Shown here piece after piece: positions 46,214 through 57,047 of a DNA stretch of 64,000 bases. The notes under the pieces are model-generated. The model saw only the letters and a list, made by a program, of their open reading frames with translations, was not told where the DNA came from and searched no databases. This DNA is from Armigeres subalbatus (taxonomy: Eukaryota; Arthropoda; Insecta; Diptera; Culicidae): NCBI RefSeq assembly GCF_024139115.2, contig NW_026942827.1:1-64000 (forward strand), written 5' to 3'. Within the stretch, counting starts at the first letter, position 1. Every line of letters starts with the position of its first letter. The position numbers and the translations under genes were made by a program.

Positions 46214-47250
46214 TCAGAGGTGGTCAACGTCGACACAATCAGTCACTTGAGAAGCCAGGTTTCGGCTCAATTCAGCTTCTTCCGGCTGCACTGCTGATTG
46301 CATGGCGGTAATCAATTCGGAGAATACCGCTGATCGTGTTTTCAATAACTTGATACTTTTCACAGCTGCTTGCAACAACGTGAGAGCCAAAGATACATTA
46401 TTCTTGATAGTTTTCATTTCCCGAGTCCAGTGATCGTTGACGGTTTGAGCAACTAGCATTCCAAACGAGCTGCTTCTGAAACAGCCACCCAACGAAAATG
46501 TTTTGAGATATCAACAGGAGGATTTGCAGCGTTTTTCGTGAATTTTCGTTCGTGTGCTTCTGCGGAGTTAATATAGTTGACCCATAGCATCCATTAACTG
46601 TGAAATCCTTCCAAATGCGAATGTTCCTCTCGCAACTCATTTGCCAATGAAGAATTATCCCGCGTTGAATTGACTCCTGATCTGCCAGGATTTTTAGGAG
46701 TGACCAATTCCTTCATAACTTGCTGATATTGTGCACTGGTTTCGATATTGACCGAGCACACGAAAACTTTTAATGTTTTGCCGCGCCATTTTTGCAAAAG
46801 TCTCGGTGTCAGGGCGGATATGCAATAGATTTTCATTTTCTCTTGATCCTGGAGCTTTACGAAGGCCGATGCGTCCTCGAGTTAAGGTTTTTCCTTATCC
46901 GACCGCTTGGGATTGGCGTCATCAAAATTAATCAGCCGCTTCGCCAAATCTTTTCCTGCCGTCCAAAGATTCTTCACTACTTCTTGCACCGTATCACCAG
47001 AAATTTCCATTGTGAAGTTTTCTTTAGGTCGAAGTTGATTGCGGAAATGACGTTGGCAAAAAACACCTTTAAACGAAAAAATCCCTGGTTTTTTCCTAGT
47101 GGCCCGCAGATCACTTGTTTGGGGCGCTATTTCGATCGATGATAAGTCAACCGCATTTTCCTCGTCTTCCAGGAGCGAATCATAATCCATTTCATCGAGA
47201 AAACTTTCTTCTTTTTCCAGATCGAATAAAAATTCGTAGTCCGGATTCAT
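46214..47250 (-). pseudogene. Second gene of the element, acidic protein
   Basis: The frame from Met 47250 (MNPDYEFLFDLEKEESFLDE) is open to a TAA at 46884-46882 and resumes in the same frame to 46594 (LTPRLLQKWRGKTLKVFVCS, NIETSAQYQQVMKELV). It then breaks into other frames (46640-46398, 46492-46214). The N-terminus is strongly acidic; I recognise no domain or catalytic motif. A minus-strand GC-type splice donor (acag|gcaagt near 47319) and an acceptor (tatatatag near 47254) could define a leader intron. Its tail-to-tail position beside the transposase gene suggests an accessory protein of the element. A host origin is possible. Confidence 0.5.
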
Positions 47251-47332
47251 GTCACTATATATAAAATGTAACAACCAGTTAGTTAAAAAAATGGAAAATA
47301 CTATTCGGTTCACTTGCCTGTTTTCGTCATTA

Positions 47333-48850
47333 AGGTGAAGGTGGGTTGAGTACCAAAACAAAGCTTTGAAAGTATTTGTACAATAAAAACTGTCATATAC
47401 TGTAGTAGCATTGGTGTCGTATTAAAAAAAAACAAAGAATATTAGTAGGGTGGTTCAAAAAACGACCCAGCACCACCACGCTCACTCGATTCCGTCCTAT
47501 GCTCCGAGTGTCCTCCAAAAACCGATTTGAACAAAAAGTGGTTGAGCGCATGCCGGTTCAAGTTTGTATGAAAACTAGTATGGAAACTAAACCTTTTATT
47601 ACACTGCCTACAGTGCCTCCCATCCATACGCTGGCTAAAAGGGAACCCACATAGCTGAAAGCAACATTCCAGAGACTTCACTGAAAGAAAACCGCACCGC
47701 AGAAAAGATCCATTGATTACGTAACGCAAAAATAGCATTTTATACCCCACTCACCCCCATGTCACACTTTTTGTATGAAGCATCTGGCCCTGGTGCGATA
47801 GTGTAGACTAGACTAGACTAGCAGTATCTGCCCCTGGTGCGATAGATATCACAGACAAATTCTGGGTATTTTGTTGAATTGCACGTTTCACTCTGGGTGG
47901 TGCGGATAGAATCGATTTGGTTGTCAAACTGAAGCCAAAATTTTCTATTGTGCCGGAGCCAAACATTGAAGATTGTGGTTATGTTCGTTTCTGATCTAAT
48001 ATTGAGAAGTATTGTTATTATTTTGGGAAAAAATAAAAATAAACTTTGTTTGAGTTTTGTTTTCTTTGTAACAAATATTCTCACATTATATTTCGAGTGG
48101 AAAATTAGTGGGAATGCAATTAAAAAGGACTCGTTACGAAATTTCACGAGATTCAGCAGCTGATTGGAGCATCAATGTATGTAAATAATCGTAAAGTCAT
48201 GTAGAGTCTAGCGCATTTGTGCGCCCTCGTGCAGCGTAGAAAGAGAAATTCGAAAAGCGGGAAATGTTTGACAGCCAACCAAGTAACTGCAAAATAATTT
48301 AGTTTATGGGAGTGATTTCAAAATATCCCTCTGCTCGCTTGAGCGCAGAAAAGTGGCTCTATCCGCAGCACCCAGGTTTCACTGATGCCTTCTAAAGATT
48401 CGCAACCTCGATTAAAATCGACTCGCAACTATTGGAACGACCATTCAATATGGATTGTCTATGAAGTTGAAGCTCTTGAATATTTCATCCAGTCATATGG
48501 TTTCCCTCCTCGCCAGGGCCCAATGACGAAGCACCACAATCAGAATAATGTTAAATTCAACCTCGCCATATAAACTGTCATACAAACCTGAAACGACTTG
48601 TGCACGGTAAGCCTCTATTCAAACCAGCCCAAACCATCGGATGACACCCAAATTATAAATCACAACCGACTGAGCGGGAGCAAAATTATTTTTTGAGCCA
48701 CCCTAATTATTAGTTTGCTGCTGCCGGTGCCGTTGTTTACATTCGCTCCGCGATCAGTTTTTAATCGTTTTTTTCGGGCAAAAATAGCAGTTTATATTAA
48801 GTTTTCGTTTTAAACAAGTGACTGATTTCGAAAAGTGATGTTTAATTTGC
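47333..48850. repeat. Segmental duplication, copy A
   Basis: This block is repeated at 62442-64000 and beyond the window. Shared landmarks in order are attaaggtgaaggtgggttg, atatactgtagtag, aatattagtagggtggttc, a hAT MITE, and then a downstream flank tttacattcgctccgcg with cagtttttaatcg and gcagtttatat. Copy A lacks the 728-bp R1-derived insertion of copy B but has ~656 bp (47735-48390) that copy B lacks. Confidence 0.85.
47446..48705. mobile_element. hAT-type MITE with extra 656 bp
   Basis: The ends are tagggtggttcaaaaaa and, reversed, tagggtggctcaaaaaa. The flanking octamers are aatattag (47438-47445) and attattag (48706-48713), 7 of 8 matching, as for hAT. Its sister at 63295-63909 is 615 bp. 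The extra DNA (47735-48390) contains a (tagac)n run and a repeated 'ctggccctggtgcgata' phrase, and is either an insertion here or a deletion in the sister. Confidence 0.78.
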
Positions 48851-49090
48851 ATTCCATCAACATTTCGGGCTCCTCATGTGCGGAGAAGTGAGTGAAAACT
48901 TGATTTTTTCAGTGCCCTTTGAGAAGAAGTGAAGTGCAGTGATAAGCCCACCAAATCGCGAACGGTTAATAAATTGGCACGAAACTGCTGATTTATAATA
49001 TTATTCGAGCCGAAATGCATGGGACTCTTTGGATAAACATGTTCATTATCACGGGAAGTGAATAAATATGCTGTGAGCAGGTTAGTAATT
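48715..49090 (+). promoter_or_regulatory. Candidate promoter and 5' UTR exon
   Basis: After gctgctgccggtgccg and tttacattcgctccgcg comes an arthropod initiator match TCAGTT (48754-48759). The next ~320 bases have 5'-UTR-like 'aagtga/gtgcagtgataag' character without an open frame of interest. A splice-donor match, gagcag|gttagt, occurs at about 49080. The TCAGTT region is also present in copy B (63958-63963). No TATA box was identified. The direction and existence of a host transcript are inferred. Confidence 0.3.
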
Positions 49091-49555
49091 TGAATATTAA
49101 ACTTTTGTTCGATGCTGTTCGATGCATTCGAATGTTGGTGGGAGAGGAGTGCGGGAGGTGTGGGGTTGGCCCGTGGAAGGTCCGGTGCCATATTGGCGGC
49201 CATCGTGGTACTCTTCCAACTATGTCCTTAAACAATTATCAATAAAAACGTAGTTCAGATTTTCATTTCCTTCCTGCTGTTACACGACGAATATAGTTTT
49301 CATATTTGGTTAGTTACATTTACAGAACTTAGCATCAATAATTGACACTTTTCTACTGTTCTGTTATTGCCTATGTTTCAATTATATAGAAACATGTTTT
49401 TATTTCTATCATGAAGAGCAGACCAATAAAGAGTTTATGAATCGACATCCATTGGAAGATAAAGAACCTTTTAATGTTACAAATCTTACATGATTTCGTG
49501 ACGGCCACAATTTTGAAATTTTCATTTACACCCTGTATCCGAATCTTCCCCTTAG
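49091..49555. other. Unassigned DNA
   Basis: AT-rich and without a recognisable gene; if the candidate donor at 49080 is real this would be intron. Confidence 0.35.
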
Positions 49556-49559
49556 ACGT

Positions 49560-50345
49560 AGTTTACGTCAAAAATCTTCAGGAAAATGATGGAAGAACGA
49601 AATAAGAAATCCTTAAGGATGTCACGGAGGGGTTTCCAACGGAAATTTTAAAGATTTTTCCTAGTGAAATTTCGTAAGGAATGTCTAAAGAAAAAATTTA
49701 CGAAGGATTCCTAAAAGAAATTCTAAAAGGTTTTCGGGAGAGATTCCCAAAAGAATTCTCAAAGGAAATTTCAAAGGAATTTCAAAAGGTATCTTCGAAG
49801 GTCTAAATGAATTTTTGTAAAATTTGCTAAATAAAATCCGGAGGAATGACCGAAGGAATTCCTTAAAGAATTTTCGAAGAAATTCCTGGAGGAAGTTCTG
49901 AAGCAATTGCTGTGGAAAATTTCGAGGGAATTTCAAGAATTTCATCCTAAAGTTTCCACAAGGATTTCTTGAAAGATTACTGGCAGAATTCCTAAAATAT
50001 ATTCCGAAGAAATTCCTAAAGGAATTTCCAAAGATAATTCTAAAACAATTTTCGTAGGTTTTGTAGTTACTGAAAAAAAATCCCAAAAGAAGGATCTTTC
50101 GAAAGTTTCTTGTAAATCCTTCTTTTAATCTTCCAAGGAATATTATGAGGAATTTCCAAATAAATTTCCGGATTTATTTCTGATGTAATTTCCGGAGGTT
50201 TTTCAGACAAAATCTCAAGACATTCCTAAAGAATTATTGGAGGAATGTCCAAAAAAATTCCTGCAGAAATTTAAGAATGTCGGAAATTCCTTCAGATATT
50301 CCTTTACGAATTATTTCAGAAAGTCCATTGCAAATTCCCAACCCT
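49560..50345. repeat. Degenerate 'ggaattcc' array
   Basis: Many diverged 'aaggaatttc/gaaattcct' units. The long frame 49685-50086 (minus) is a Phe/Arg/Asn-rich translation of the repeat and is not a gene. Confidence 0.8.
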
Positions 50346-50875
50346 CAAAATCCCAGGACGAAGGGATTTTTTTTTAAATGGCTCGCATTCAGCATCAGAT
50401 CGTCGGAATTCCTTGCGCTTTCGTTTGTGCTCAATGGGAAAAGCTATAATTTTGCCCTCCCGAGCTTCTGATGTGTTTACAGAAAGTTTGAGCAGTCGCA
50501 AGGTTAATCTGAAATGCAAACATGATTCTTTGAACTCCTGAAGTGATTAATGGAGTGTCGGCAGCCAGTAAATAGTGTTATGACCATGCAGTAAATAGTG
50601 TTATGACCATGGCCACTGCTCTCCTCATCTTGATCACTAAATCCGGCCCTGGCCAAATTCCAAACAGAGTTCTTCTAGTTCCTTATGTATTTTAGGGAGA
50701 TTGAGCAACCGCATGTCCAGTTTCATTGCAATTGGTATTATGGCCTCTGCTCTCCCTATTTTGACTTATGAGTTCGGCCCTGGTAAGAATTTCAAAAGGT
50801 CAATTTTTCTAAAAAAATTTCAAAAATTTCTAAATCCTGATTTGTAAAGTTTAAGCAGCCACATACCCATTTCGC
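50346..50875. other. Unassigned DNA between arrays
   Basis: It holds a short duplication (cagtaaatagtgttatgacc at 50568 and 50589) and two 'ggccctgg' segments (50647, 50776) that may be parts of one diverged repeat. No gene was seen. Confidence 0.4.
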
Positions 50876-51700
50876 AGATATTTCTACAGGAATTCCTTAG
50901 AAAGTCCAAATTATTTGCGTAAATTCCTTTCGAAATTTCTCAAAAAATTCCTTCAGAAATTACCTCGGAAATGCTTCTAGAGATTCCTTTGAGAATTCTT
51001 TCACAAATTCTTCTAGGAATTTATTCCGGAATTCTTTTAGAAATTCCTTTGGTAAATACTTTAGGAATTCCTTTGTATATTCCATTGGGAATTTGTTTGG
51101 AGTTCCTACGGAAAACTCTTCAAATATTCCTTTAAGAATTCCTACGGAAATCGTTCCAAGAAAACGCTCCAAAATTTTTTAAAGAGAATTCCTTTTATGC
51201 ATTTATTTAGGAATTCCTTTGGAAATTGTTTTAAAAATTTATGCCGAAATTGAATTAGGAAGTCCTTCATTTTTTTTTTATGAATTGCATCAGCAATTAT
51301 TTCAAAATATCTCACACAAATTCTTCCAGTAATTCCTTAAGAAAACCCTTCCGAAATTCCTTAAATTCTTGGAATCCCTTCGAAATTCCTCCTATATCTT
51401 CAGATTTTAAACCAGGATTTTTTGCGAAAATTCCTTCGGACATTCCTCCGGAAATTTAATTAGAAATTCCTTAAGACTTTCGGATATTCCTTAAGAAATT
51501 CTTTTGGAAATCAGAAATTGATTCAGACATTCTTTTAGGAATCATTCAGAAATTATTTCAAGAGTTCCGTCGTAAACTTCATCTGAAAATTTCATTGACA
51601 TTTCCGTTAGTAGCCCTTCCGATAATTCCTTTAGGATTTTCTATTTCATTCTTTAAAAAATTCCGGAATAATTCCTGCAGCAAATTCAGAAGAAATTTTG
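50876..51700. repeat. Degenerate 'aggaattcctt' array
   Basis: Same character as the blocks at 42340, 43640 and 49560: 'ttccttcggaaatt', 'ttaggaattccttt'. Confidence 0.8.
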
Positions 51701-52541
51701 TATGGTTTCACTAAAAGCAAAAGAAGTATCAAGTTCCCCAAGTTCTAAGATTGCATGAACTGTCGAATTCCATGACAAAACTCCTTCATGAGAACGCACA
51801 GCAAGTGAAAAAAATCTACGTATTTTGAAGGAAAAAAAGCCTGCCTTACTTTGCATCATTTGCCTCATTTGGAGATGGATCAAATTTTTCCCAAATATTT
51901 TGAAATTCGATTTTCTACAGCACTCAAAAAAAACGATTTTGAATCAAAAACAACAACAATATACATACTGTCGCAAATCGATAAAGGTGAATTTATATGT
52001 TTCTCAGATAGTCTATGCGAAAACCACTATTTGTGGCTGCAATATACCGTGGACCCCCGATAATTTGAACGTAAATTAACGGGGTTAATTTTTAATTTAG
52101 TTACTCTATTTGAATAAGAAAAACTGGATTCTGGCTGCTCTCTTTGTTGGTTTGTTTTAATTCTGCGTTCCGTTTCACGATGTTCCATTTTGCTTTTCGC
52201 GGTTCCACGTGCCAAATGACGTTTGAACCATTTTTAATTTGAACGATGTTCAAACGAACGGGGTTAAAATGAAAAAGTGTTCAGATTAAAAACGGTCATA
52301 TCAATGGGCATCCACGAGAAAAGGGGCTCAATGCTACCCAGTCACCAATGAGCCAACTATACATTCCATTCTAACATTAGCTCCTGTTGCCTTATGATGT
52401 TATTTTCAAGTATGCCTCATGGCATTATGCATTTATCTAGAAATACCAGGATTTGCACCAGAAACAACAAGATCATTAGAAGGTGTAGTCCATACTTAGT
52501 ATTTTTCGCATATGGTAATGAATTAGCACTATAACGCTATG
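51701..52541. other. Unassigned DNA with MITE-like traces
   Basis: From 52045 the sequence ataccgtggacccccgataa followed by 'tttgaacg' and 'aacggggtta' blocks (52055-52090, repeated near 52225-52265) looks like a mariner-type MITE, but matching ends were not fixed. No gene was seen. Confidence 0.35.
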
Positions 52542-52686
52542 AGGGGCCGTCCATATACCACGTCACGTGGTCCACGTGGGCATATTTTCAGCAGTTTTAC
52601 ATTCGCTCCTCCTTCAAAACTTCCACATTTTTGAAAAATTTGCAATTCTAAGCCCAAAACTGCGCACGTGGCATATGAACAGCCCA
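52542..52686. mobile_element. ~145-bp MITE
   Basis: The ends are ggggccgtccatataccacg and, reversed, tgggctgttcatatgccacg, an inverted repeat of about 22 bp with further 'cacgtgg' motifs inside. I recall similar termini as widespread in insect genomes. The target duplication was not determined. Confidence 0.65.
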
Positions 52687-55023
52687 TTAATACAAAATAT
52701 CTATGAGCAAGCAAATAAAATACAAATTTATCAGCAAAAATTATCCCTATGATAACACTTATGGCAGGTAATCACGAACTAAATGGCAGGAGTGAGCCCT
52801 TGGCTCGCACCGGGAATGATTACTCGGGTAATGAAAACATACGTCAATTGATCGATAAAACAGTACAACAGTTCCGAGTATTGTGTCTGTATGTTTGTGG
52901 ATATACTTTTTGATGCAGACAATGGGGCCTTAAGTGATAATTGAATAAAAATTCAGCAAATTGACGTGAATTTATTTGTCGTTGGGGTAATTTAGGTTGA
53001 ACCAGTTTCAACCGGGTGGACTTGAATCATCGCTACGATCTCGGAACACGTTTGTTTATCGGGATTTGAATTATATTCATATTCGGAAGTGATCCTGGAG
53101 AGGAATTATGATATTAGAAAAATGGGAGATTAAAATCAAACCTTTCCCCCAGTCTTCACAGCTTAAGTAAATGCTAAAATAGATTGATTTATCGAGAGTA
53201 TTAAACAATGTTCTTTTTTTTCAAGAATGCAGTCATTTTTCCACTGGAAATTTTACTTTACTCACAAAGCTATAAATTATTGGCTCAGAAACCGATTATA
53301 ATACATTTTATTACTTATCTGAATCTTCGGATAAAAGGAAAAAATACGTGTCCATGCTATCAAATAAAATTAGTAAAATACGAATGAATCGTGTTTTTAA
53401 AAATGCTACATAACGTCATTATTTTAAATCATGTTTAGCTAATTATAGAAATTCATGTGACTACTCGGGAATGCAAATCATCATTCAGACATTCAAAATG
53501 CTCCAAATCATAAATTGCTCGAAGAAAAACATCATAGTTTTGCAACACTGCGTTCCCGATTCCCTATACAACTAGATCCAGGCAAAAACAGAGCAAAGCG
53601 AGCCTTCGCTCTCTCGTCGGTGCAGTAGAATCGAGGTCATTGAATCGTAAACAAGCCAAACAGGATAAAGCGATCCGAGCCAAGAGGGAGCAAAAATAAC
53701 ACAAAAACGGGCGAAAACAAACACAATGTCAGCAATCGAATAGTCACTAGTACGAAGGCTCCTACGGCATGGGAATCGCTTGAGTCCGGTTACGCTCCGA
53801 AGACATAAGCGCAGGCAGGCGGAGACCAATAAAGAAATAAAGAACTAGGTATCGTATCGCTGCAGATAAGTTGGTGACATCTCTGGCATAACAAAGCGAG
53901 CAAATATGCAACCAGGTTGCAAGTGCTATATAGGGCGAGGTGTCGTCGCCGTCGTTGTTTGCATGCATTCTCACAATCGGTGGAGATATCCCGTCCCGTT
54001 GCCCGAGCTCGCAGGTTTGCTGCTGATTTGCAACGAGTGAGTGCCGCCGCCACCAGATAGAACTAGAAGGGCGATCGTTATGTAAATCATATTTCAATGT
54101 TAAACAGTCGTACTGTGGGCCAACGGGAAAGGTTGGACGATAAGAGGCGGAAAACGATTTAAAAGCAATTGTCCACAGATGTGGACTAAAGTAACAAACA
54201 GTTAGAGAATTGTTTGGACGCACTATTGATTTATAAAAAGAGATGTTCGGGACTATAAATTTTAGAGAAATAAAAATGATTGTAAACAAGTAATAAAATT
54301 TTAGGGTGGCGAGATGGCCAATTTTGGCTTTATCCTGTCAGTAAGGACAAAAGCAAAAAAAAAATAGGTTCTTGTTGAATATTTTTCTAATTTTGTTTCA
54401 TTTCTATTTCTTCTGTTGACACTCTCATTCACTCGATGAAGGTCATTAACAATAGCTATATCTTTGTGCATACTTTTATTGCAATACAATTGTGTCTTTT
54501 ATCAACTGAAATTGTAAAAGGGGGTGTCCAGATATCTAATATCGTTAGTACTGGAGTTACACTTGAACCAAATTGGTTTGTGATCGATTCTATCCAGAAG
54601 GATGTCTGCTGTAATACAAAGAATTTGTGATTAACCGCAACCGGAAACCCGTTAGTTATAACGCAATAGCTCGAAACATATCCCCAAAACGATGATTATC
54701 GATGTTATATCGATGTTTCCACACTGAAGGTATTGATGTTCAGCAAATTCTTCGATATATGATCACAATCATGAATATGATCCCATTCACGTTGTGGAGA
54801 TTAACCAAACCAATAAAATTGATCAGAACATCCGAGCATCAGTGGAACTCTTTCTAAACAGTATGCAAATTGTCCACCGGCTATAGGAGAGCATATCCCG
54901 TGATGCATCAAATTGAAAATACAAATACATATATTTTGCGACACGTAATATGTATATGTCATAATTTTGCGATCATGAGTTGGAAAATGACACCTGTGAA
55001 TCGAAATGATCCCACATTGGCAT
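52687..55023. other. Unassigned, mostly unique-looking DNA
   Basis: No mobile element or domain was recognised. Overlapping open frames at 53572-54289 on the minus strand show no protein signal. The segment 53560-54080 has more G and C and less repeat character than its surroundings, so it is the best place in the right half to look for host regulatory sequence or unannotated exons. Confidence 0.4.
54436..54630 (+). CDS. Small ORF with signal-like N-terminus
   Basis: The frame has 64 codons (MKVINNSYIFVHTF...). Residues 8-24 are hydrophobic (FVHTFIAIQLCLLSTEI), which could be a signal peptide, followed by a polar region ending in CCNTKNL with two adjacent Cys. There is no similarity I recognise, no clear promoter and no splice context, and a frame of this length can occur by chance. 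Confidence 0.12.
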   Translation: MKVINNSYIFVHTFIAIQLCLLSTEIVKGGVQISNIVSTGVTLEPNWFVIDSIQKDVCCNTKNL

Positions 55024-55031
55024 GGTATTAC
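55024..55031. repeat. Target duplication, left copy
   Basis: The octamer gtattacg is repeated exactly at 59774-59781. Confidence 0.75.
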
Positions 55032-57033
55032 GCAGATCCGTAGCGTGGGTTCCAGGCGCCCTTGGCGAAATCTGTTTTGGCCCCTTTCTTACTAAGAAAA
55101 AAAAAGCGCAATATTTTACATTCCACTATAATTTTGAATCTCTTTCAAAAGTTTGATTCAGGTTGGTGAATTGATGATTCTTAAAATAGCAAGAAGAATT
55201 CGGCGATATTCCCCTGAAAAGTTTTGAATTTTTGTGAAATTTTAACTATTTGCAAAACATGTAAGGAACCTTGCAGAGTCGTGGGAATTTGGATGGGATC
55301 ATCGTATGGAATCTGTAAAACCATCTAGAACTTACTGAAAGATCATTAAAATTGCTGAAAGTTCTTTACTCATGATTCCTTTCAGCTAATATTGTCCATA
55401 ATGACTGTTAATTGAAAGGACTGAAGTACTTTAAAGTCCGTCACGGAGAAGGGGAATTTTAAAATCGTGAAAAATCATATAGAAATTTCAAATGCATGGG
55501 ATAAGGGAATTAAAATCTGAAGTGGATCGGTCGATGTTCAAAGTTGATATCGGATTTCTGAACAAGAAAAATCCAGCTTTAGAATGAGTCTGTCAGTGGT
55601 TTGGAGGCACTGCTGTACTTTGTTGGGTCAATAAAATCCAACTTTGAAGTGGAGGGAATCGCCAACAAAAGCAAGAGGGTCACGTAATGAATTGAGGCTG
55701 TGAGTGCTTTGATAGTGGATATTGTATATAAATTTTGCTAATCTACGAGAGCCTTGATGACCAAAGTAGTCGTTTTATCAGGGTAGTCAGCCCTGGCCGA
55801 TACTCTCAAAAATCGTGCGGCATAAGCACCACTACTTTCGAAGACCGCACGACACGTTTAAATTGCCCGGTTGAGACTACCTCAGGGCGAGTCCATTTGA
55901 AAAACTCTGAAGAGGAGATCGAGCCAGCCCGCCTACTATCTACGCAGAAATTCGGGAAACTACCCAAAACTTCCGAATTATTTTTCCAAAGTACGATACA
56001 AGATCACACATTCCCTCCAGCGTTGCAACCAGCAATGCTACGTTGGATGTTCTCTTTTCATCAGTGGTAACTTCAATCAAAGGACGCCCTTCGGAATGCA
56101 GTCAACTAACATTAAGGGTCCAAAAATGAAAATAATCCGATCCACAATTTTAGAATATGAGATGTTCAGACTTTTTCTAGGTGGGCTTCAATTGAGTGAA
56201 GTAGGCTCTGATTGAAAGAGGTCGGGAGAAATTTTTCTGTCAACGTTTTTTACCTACTTCCAAAAATAAATAGAAATTTATTTTTATTTTGAATTTATCA
56301 TGAAGTTGTGGTTTTAGCAATTGTGTGTTGTGATGAAGATCTCATGTCATAATATGACGAGAACATACGTTCTGAACAAGTTAGTGAAGAATGGAATGAT
56401 CTTCACATTGTGTTGCTAGAAATCAGCGTTCGGCATAAGGATCAATACTAATCCAGGTCTTGGACGGAGAAGAAGTGAAGTGAAGAACAAGTGTCAAAAC
56501 AAGGAAAAAGAAGCCGTCTTTGCAGGTCTCGTCTCAGATCCAGATTGGTATATAATGTAGAACACTTATAAAGTTACCTAAATCCGAGTTTCCTAAGTTC
56601 CCGAGAAAATTATTCTGATGTACCGAGGGCAAAGAAAAAGAAGCCATTTCAACAGAATCACTTCCGCCCAATATTCAACGGAAGTATTCCCAACATGCAT
56701 TTAGTTTTTACATGGGAAGTAGAATCATCATTATCATGAAATTCCTAAACTTTTTCATAGCCCTTTGTAACCGGGTTTGGAAGCCTCAGAGAAATAGAAA
56801 TAGCGGTCCAACCCATGATCAAATTATTCGACATGTTTATTTGAGTTAAAAGGAATATTTTTTGTTTGCTCTACATTTCTCAAAATATCTTCATTATAGA
56901 TATTTGAACTTGGTAGTTGGTTTTTCATTAATCTCCCATGTAGCTAATAATTTAGTAACAAAACAAACAACACATTTAGTAACTAACTAAAATTGTTCTA
57001 TTCATCATACTATAATTCTTGATTTTGGCGCCC

Positions 57034-57047
57034 GTCTGAGGACTGGC
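57034..57047. repeat. LINE target duplication, left copy
   Basis: The 14-mer gtctgaggactggc is repeated exactly at 59714-59727. Confidence 0.92.

Larger units (their letters stand above)
44990..47430. mobile_element. Two-gene IS630/Tc1/mariner-type element
   Basis: A plus-strand transposase pseudogene (45314-46100) and a minus-strand acidic-protein pseudogene (47250-46214) face each other tail to tail, with ~60-110 bases between their ends and an aataaa for the forward gene at 46145. The compact convergent layout suggests one element. Possible ends are tacacgaccgctcgtag (from ~44998) and, reversed, tacgacaccaatgctac (to ~47421), each beside TA, but the inverted match is weak. Part of the right end (47333-47425) recurs at 62442-62545, so the limits are provisional. 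Confidence 0.55.

Noticed and set aside
49685..50086. Open frame of 133 codons on the minus strand
   Set aside because: The Phe/Arg/Asn-rich protein is a by-product of the degenerate ggaattcc repeat; similar frames occur in every such block on both strands.
53762..54289. Open frame of 175 codons on the minus strand
   Set aside because: It overlaps other open frames, is uneven in composition and shows no signal peptide or motif that I recognise.
55735..56070. Open frame of 111 codons inside the hAT-like element as a possible transposase
   Set aside because: No hAT motif such as the dimerisation block is visible, and the frame starts and ends without related sequence around it.
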